Under the pieces are notes generated by a model that had not been told where the DNA came from, ran no database searches, and was given only the letters and a program-made list of their open reading frames with translations. Positions 5,375 to 9,223 of a DNA stretch of 9,223 nucleotides are shown one piece after another; position 1 is the stretch's first letter; the number at the start of each line of letters is the position of its first letter. The stretch is from an uncultured Bacilli bacterium (GTDB taxonomy: Bacteria > Bacillota_I > Bacilli_A > RF39 > UBA660). Where the stretch lies: positions 1-9,223 of the forward strand of contig CAQRXS010000052.1 in the NCBI GenBank assembly GCA_948874605.1, written 5' to 3'. The position numbers and the translations under genes were made by a program.

Positions 5375-6677
5375 ATTAAAATTTTTAACCAAACAAAGTT
5401 TAAATAAAAAAATTAAAACAAAGTGGTTTAAGGCAGTTAATATTATTTTATTGGTGCTTCTTATTGTAATTACAAATATTGATCGTATCGTGGCCTTTTT
5501 TGGAGGAGATTTCGAGAATGTAACGACAATTTATGTGGAAGACGGAATTCAAAAGTATGATGAATATAAGATGCAAGTTGATGCATTACTAGAGTCTTTA
5601 GGAAAACAGGAAGATTATAACATCGAAAAATATACTGGAAATATTGAGGAACTAAAAAATGAGTTTGATGATGATAACGATAAGATTCTTGTACGATTAT
5701 TACCTGATTACGAAAATTATATGAAAGCAGAAATTATTAGTTTTGATGATATTGGTACTGTAACTAAACAACTTTTAAATACTTGTATAAGTAGTTTAAA
5801 AGAAAGTATAGCATTCAGTGAGAGTGGTCTTACAGAACAACAAATCTTAGCACTTACGACACCTGTAGAAATCACTAATGTAACGACAAATCCGAATATT
5901 GAAAATGGTGAGAATAAAGATATCATTGCATCGGGAGTGATTATGCTTTTGATTCTTCCTTGTTTCTTTTTGATTTTAATGCTTGTACAAATGATTGGGG
6001 CAGAAGTTAACGATGAGAAAACAACGCGCAGTATGGAAATTATTATTTCAAATGTTTCACCAAAAACGCATTTTTTATCAAAAATTTATGCTTCTACTTC
6101 ATTCGTAATACTTCAAGGACTATTACTAATTTTTTATGCATTCCTTGCAATGATTGTTCGTAGTCTTTTAGGTGGTGGTGTTTCAAGTAGCGGAGAAATT
6201 ACGAGTTCGGTAAGTAAAATATTTCTTATGGTAAAAGAAACTGGAGTATTAAATATCTTATTACAAGGACTACCGTTTATTTTGATTTTGTTTGTATTTT
6301 CGTTTGTAGCCTACGCAATACTTGCTGGAGTATTAGCATCTATGACAACAAGTACAGAAGATTTTCAACAACTTCAAACACCAATTATGATGATTATTAT
6401 GGTAGGTTATTATTTAGCTATTATGGCAAGTCAATTTGAAGGGGCTTTGTTTATTAAAATAGTTTCCTATATTCCGATGTTATCGTTTATGTTATCACCT
6501 GGCTTGTTTATTTTAGGACAGATTTCTTTGATAGAGCTTGGAATTTCAACAGCGATTACTGGAGTATTTACCTTTTTCTTATTTAAATATGGATTAAGAA
6601 TATATAAAGTTGGAATTTTGAATTATTCTTCTAGTAAGTTATGGAAAAAAATGTTTCAATCTTTGAAAACAAAGTAA
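5364..6677 (+). CDS. ABC-2 type exporter permease, NatB/YhaP-like
   Basis: This 437-residue membrane protein forms the transport channel with the ATPase encoded just upstream. The first membrane helix (AVNIILLVLLIVI) follows a basic cytoplasmic N-terminus. Next comes an outside domain of about 140 residues rich in Asp/Glu, then about six helices: IIASGVIMLLILPCFFLIL, FVILQGLLLIFYAFLAMI, FILILFVFSFVAYAILAGVL, IMMIIMVGYYLAIM, and two more near the C-terminus. The motifs EVNDEKTTRSMEIIISNVSP and STEDFQQLQTP are characteristic of the NatB/YhaP branch. ATG 5364 is chosen over the in-frame TTG 5352 because GGTGA lies just before it. It overlaps the end of the ATPase gene by 11 nt, which indicates translational coupling and a fixed two-gene operon. 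A terminator follows immediately. Confidence 0.93.
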   Translation: MKDKLKFLTKQSLNKKIKTKWFKAVNIILLVLLIVITNIDRIVAFFGGDFENVTTIYVEDGIQKYDEYKMQVDALLESLGKQEDYNIEKYTGNIEELKNEFDDDNDKILVRLLPDYENYMKAEIISFDDIGTVTKQLLNTCISSLKESIAFSESGLTEQQILALTTPVEITNVTTNPNIENGENKDIIASGVIMLLILPCFFLILMLVQMIGAEVNDEKTTRSMEIIISNVSPKTHFLSKIYASTSFVILQGLLLIFYAFLAMIVRSLLGGGVSSSGEITSSVSKIFLMVKETGVLNILLQGLPFILILFVFSFVAYAILAGVLASMTTSTEDFQQLQTPIMMIIMVGYYLAIMASQFEGALFIKIVSYIPMLSFMLSPGLFILGQISLIELGISTAITGVFTFFLFKYGLRIYKVGILNYSSSKLWKKMFQSLKTK

Positions 6678-6701
6678 AGAGGAAAATTTTCTTCTTTTTT
6701 T
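6676..6701 (+). terminator. Intrinsic terminator of the ABC exporter operon
   Basis: AAAGAGGAA (6676-6684) pairs with the TTCTTCTTT segment (6689-6697), with one G-U pair; the innermost pairs are A-T. A T run continues to 6701. It begins within the TAA stop codon (6675-6677). The AT-rich stem makes it weaker than the other terminators. Confidence 0.7.
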
Positions 6702-6758
6702 ATGGTTTCTATTTTGAAACGAGACAAATTTCGACTTTCTTTTTTTTCTGATTTTTAG

Positions 6759-6764
6759 TATAAT
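6759..6764 (+). promoter_or_regulatory. -10 box for amidase-GT2 operon
   Basis: A perfect TATAAT lies 26 nt before the amidase start. At the expected -35 distance (6736-6741) the sequence is TTTCTT, a poor match; TCGACT at 6731-6736 would need a 22-bp spacer. The RBS AAGGAAG (6776-6782) is 8 nt before the ATG at 6791. Activator help or an AT-rich upstream element could compensate for the weak -35. Confidence 0.5.
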
Positions 6765-6790
6765 TTTTTATAGTAAAGGAAGTTTAGAGT

Positions 6791-8509
6791 ATGAGGAATT
6801 TAAAGAGAAGGGTTCTTATTTCTTCTGTAATATTTTTAATTATTGTTAATTTTCTTTTCTTTTGGGTAGGTTATTTTAGTTTTATGAATCCAGAATTGGG
6901 CAAGTTTGAAGTAAAACTTTTAAAAGAAGAAAAAGATAAGCTTAGTGTTGAAGTAACACCTTCCCATAATGCAACAGAATATTTAGTAAGTGTATATAAA
7001 GAAGATACAAAAATATATGAAATGGCGAGTTCGAATCATAAAATTGCGTTGGATGATTTTGAGGCTGATTTTAATGACAAATTAGATATTCAAGTTGTTG
7101 CGAAAAATAAAAATGGGGAAGAAAGGGCTAGTGAAAATAAGTTTGTTTATTTGTATAAAGATTCTACTTTTGAAAAGAATCGCGATCATTTATTATCTGG
7201 AACGAGAGATTTGACTTTGTATGTGACAGGTTATGATGATACCAAACAATATACAATTGAACTTTATTATGGTAAAACAAAGCTTTATGATTCTAAGGTT
7301 ACGAATGAAAATATTAGTATTCCTTATGAGGTCGTAGATGGTTATTCTGGGCGCGTTACTGCTTTATTAAAAAATGAAAATAATCGTGTTACTAGTAGTT
7401 TTAATTTTTATTTAAATACACCCATTGTTGGAAAAATCGAAATTACAAGTCCTTATGATTCTTTTCAAGATCGATGGAATGATGTAAATTTAGAAGTTAT
7501 TGGTGGCGAGAATGCAAATCATTATTATGCTAATTTGTATTTTGAAGGAAATTTGATGAATCGTGTTGAGTTAGAAAGACAAGAGAATACATTAAAAGTA
7601 CCAGCATCGTCTTTTGAAGAGGATAAGACTTATGATATTGTTTTGCAAGCTGTCTATGATGATTTTTTTGAAATTGCCGAGGAAGATCATGTTTCTGTTT
7701 ATATTGGAAAAAAAGAGGCAACTCAAGGAGTTTATACGAGTCATAATCCAACTTTTATAAAAAGCGGAACAGAAGTTGAGTTAAAGACGATTACGAAGAA
7801 TGCAACCATTTTTTATACTATGGACGGAAGCGACCCTAACGAAGAAAGTAATATCTATGATGGTCCACTTACTATAACAGAAGATGTTGTTTTGAAAACT
7901 TATGCTGTGAGTGAAAATCGTTTTGATTCTGTCAAACGCGAATATTTCTTTCATATTAATGATAAAACGCCTGTCGTTTATTTAAGTCCGTCGAATCAAG
8001 ATGAAAATTATGGAGTTCAAAAAGTTGGTTATACCACAGAAATGGAAATTATGAACCGAGTTGCGGATGTTGTACAAGAAGAATTAAAAAATGCTGGGTT
8101 TGTTGTTTATCGAAACAATCCAAGGCTAGGGATTGATGAATGGGTTGTTGAAAGTAAACGTTTAGGTGCTGATTTTCACTTTGCAATTCATTCCAATGCT
8201 TCTTCTCGAAAAACCGCTAGAGGTCCAGAAATTCATGTAGATAATGAATACTCATTTTCTTATTCAATAGCATCGCATATTTATGAAAATTTATGGAATA
8301 TTTACTCTGGTAATGATAATTATGAGTATCATAGAGGTGTGAAGTATACTCGTGGAAATCTTGGGGAAGCAAGCGACCATTATTTGGAATGTTCTTCTTT
8401 GATTGAAGTTGCATTTCATGATGAAGAGAATGATGCAGCCTGGGTAATGAATAATTTAGAGAAAATTGGTAAAAATATTGCAAGTTCGATTATTTCTTAT
8501 TATAATTAG
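6791..8509 (+). CDS. Membrane-anchored, multidomain amidase-like (Amidase_3-type) cell-wall protein
   Basis: The 572-residue protein is probably outside the membrane and cleaves, or at least binds, peptidoglycan. A basic N-terminus and one hydrophobic helix (residues 8-31) without a clear signal-peptidase site suggest a signal anchor. Three related beta-sandwich (Ig/FN3-like) modules follow at about 35-122, 123-208 and 213-306. Residues 313-388 resemble the chitobiase/hexosaminidase C-terminal domain (IFYTMDGSDPNEES, then IYDGPLTI and LKTYAVSENR). Residues 394-571 resemble N-acetylmuramoyl-L-alanine amidase, Amidase_3. Likely conserved residues are E417 (TEME), H467 (AIHSNAS) and catalytic-type E539 (LIEVAFHDEENDAAW). 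The usual DPGHGG loop is replaced by SPSNQ (399-403), so the first zinc His is absent; I recall this as a known variant subgroup. A GT2 gene follows 20 nt later in the same direction. Confidence 0.85.
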   Translation: MRNLKRRVLISSVIFLIIVNFLFFWVGYFSFMNPELGKFEVKLLKEEKDKLSVEVTPSHNATEYLVSVYKEDTKIYEMASSNHKIALDDFEADFNDKLDIQVVAKNKNGEERASENKFVYLYKDSTFEKNRDHLLSGTRDLTLYVTGYDDTKQYTIELYYGKTKLYDSKVTNENISIPYEVVDGYSGRVTALLKNENNRVTSSFNFYLNTPIVGKIEITSPYDSFQDRWNDVNLEVIGGENANHYYANLYFEGNLMNRVELERQENTLKVPASSFEEDKTYDIVLQAVYDDFFEIAEEDHVSVYIGKKEATQGVYTSHNPTFIKSGTEVELKTITKNATIFYTMDGSDPNEESNIYDGPLTITEDVVLKTYAVSENRFDSVKREYFFHINDKTPVVYLSPSNQDENYGVQKVGYTTEMEIMNRVADVVQEELKNAGFVVYRNNPRLGIDEWVVESKRLGADFHFAIHSNASSRKTARGPEIHVDNEYSFSYSIASHIYENLWNIYSGNDNYEYHRGVKYTRGNLGEASDHYLECSSLIEVAFHDEENDAAWVMNNLEKIGKNIASSIISYYN

Positions 8510-8529
8510 ATTATAGAAAGAGAGTAGTT

Positions 8530-9223
8530 ATGAAATATATCACTTTTGCAGTGCCTTGTTATAATTCTGAAAATTATATGGAACACTGTATTGAAACCCT
8601 TTTGACTGGTGGCGAAGATGTAGAAATTATATTAGTCAATGATGGAAGTACAGATAAAACAAAAGAGATTAGTAATCGTTATCAAAAAAAATATCCAACT
8701 ATAGTGAAAGCAGTACACAAAGAAAATGGCGGGCATGGCTCTGGAGTAAATAAAGGACTTGAACTTGCAACTGGGCTTTATTATAAAGTAGTTGATTCTG
8801 ATGATTGGGTCGATGAGGAATCCTTACAAAAGGTTTTAAATACGATTAAATCTTTTGAAAAAAAGAAAAAGTATGTTGACATGATGGTAGTAAATTATGT
8901 CTATGAGAAGGAAAATGAAAAAAAGGAAATTCATTATAAAAGGACTTTGCCAGAAAAGAAAGTCTTTACTTGGGATGAGGTAGGTCATTTTAAAGCGGAT
9001 GCTTATTTACTAATGCATTCTGTTATTTATAATACGAAATTTTTAAAAAGTACAGGTGTAAAACTTCCTGAGCACACATTTTATGTAGATAATATTTTTG
9101 TGTATTTTCCACTTCCTAAAATTAAAACGATGTATTATTTGAATGTTCCTTTTTATCGTTATTTTATTGGTCGAGATGATCAATCTGTAAATGAATCTGT
9201 TATGATTCGTAGAATAGATCAGC
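8530..9223 (+). CDS. Family 2 glycosyltransferase, 3'-truncated by window
   Basis: An open frame of 231 codons runs off the window end. The GT-A domain begins MKYITFAVPCYNSENYMEHC. NDGSTD is at 37-42, the loop ENGGHGSGVNKGLELA lies around 65-80, and the metal-binding D-S-D is at 89-91 (VVDSDDWVD). Later YVDNIFVYFPL replaces the usual ED motif region. The GGHGSGVNKG loop marks a GT2 subgroup different from the other GT2 in this window, where the equivalent segment is GVSSARNEGL. It lies 20 nt after the amidase gene with a purine-rich site (AAAGAGAG) before ATG 8530 and no terminator between, so the two are probably one operon. The likely role is synthesis of an envelope glycan or glycolipid; donor and acceptor are unknown. 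The C-terminal region is missing. Confidence 0.93.
   Translation, partial: MKYITFAVPCYNSENYMEHCIETLLTGGEDVEIILVNDGSTDKTKEISNRYQKKYPTIVKAVHKENGGHGSGVNKGLELATGLYYKVVDSDDWVDEESLQKVLNTIKSFEKKKKYVDMMVVNYVYEKENEKKEIHYKRTLPEKKVFTWDEVGHFKADAYLLMHSVIYNTKFLKSTGVKLPEHTFYVDNIFVYFPLPKIKTMYYLNVPFYRYFIGRDDQSVNESVMIRRIDQ

Noticed and set aside
7028..7037. AGTTCGAATC, identical to 10 nt of the tRNA-Arg T arm (1617-1626), as a possible att repeat
   Set aside because: It lies inside the intact amidase gene in frame, is only 10 nt long, and no further tRNA 3' sequence follows.
1..9223. CRISPR arrays, insertion sequences, integrases, toxin-antitoxin pairs
   Set aside because: No regularly spaced repeats, terminal inverted repeats, transposase motifs or small paired genes were seen on either strand.

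Overview
The window is AT-rich DNA (about 70% A+T by eye) from a low-GC Bacillota-type bacterium. Supporting signs are strong Shine-Dalgarno sites, TTGACA/TATAAT-type promoters, a tRNA with its CCA encoded in the DNA, an LCP wall-polymer ligase and NatA/YhaQ-like ABC genes. TGA acts as a stop: it ends the acetyltransferase gene, and tryptophan is TGG. The code is therefore the standard bacterial one rather than the Mycoplasma code. A deep-branching, host-associated Bacilli lineage would fit, but I cannot name a genus. All complete genes lie on the + strand.

Layout. 1-581: the 3' end of an LCP (LytR-CpsA-Psr) gene. 582-800: an intergenic leader with a perfect 18-bp palindrome. 801-1451: an orphan sigma factor resembling SigF/SigG/SigB, ending in a terminator. 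1452-1861: a promoter, tRNA-Arg(CCT), and the decayed C-terminal tail of an exporter-type ABC ATPase. 1862-2533: a RimJ/RimL-like GNAT acetyltransferase. 2608-3195: an uracil-DNA-glycosylase-superfamily protein with a four-cysteine (probable 4Fe-4S) pattern. 3302-4339: a GT2 glycosyltransferase with its own strong promoter and terminator. 4389-6701: an ABC-2 exporter operon (ATPase plus permease). Its promoter has the 19-bp spacer and GC-rich dyad of MerR-family operators, and a 13-codon leader ORF overlaps the ATPase start. 6759-9223: a second envelope operon with a membrane-anchored, multidomain amidase-like protein followed by a second GT2 glycosyltransferase that runs off the window.

How the genes fit together. 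The LCP protein, two GT2 enzymes and the amidase point to cell-envelope polymer synthesis and remodelling, although the genes sit in separate transcription units. The NatA/NatB-like exporter is probably induced by a small molecule through a MerR-type activator, yet no merR gene is present in the window. The segment behind tRNA-Arg (ABC remnant, acetyltransferase, UDG-like gene) looks like accessory DNA, but no integrase or att repeat is visible.

The most notable observations are the MerR-type operator without its regulator, the overlapping mini-ORF, the ABC gene fossil behind the tRNA, the palindrome in front of the sigma gene, and an amidase whose usual first zinc-ligand motif is replaced. 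I see no clear evidence of a wholly new multi-gene system.
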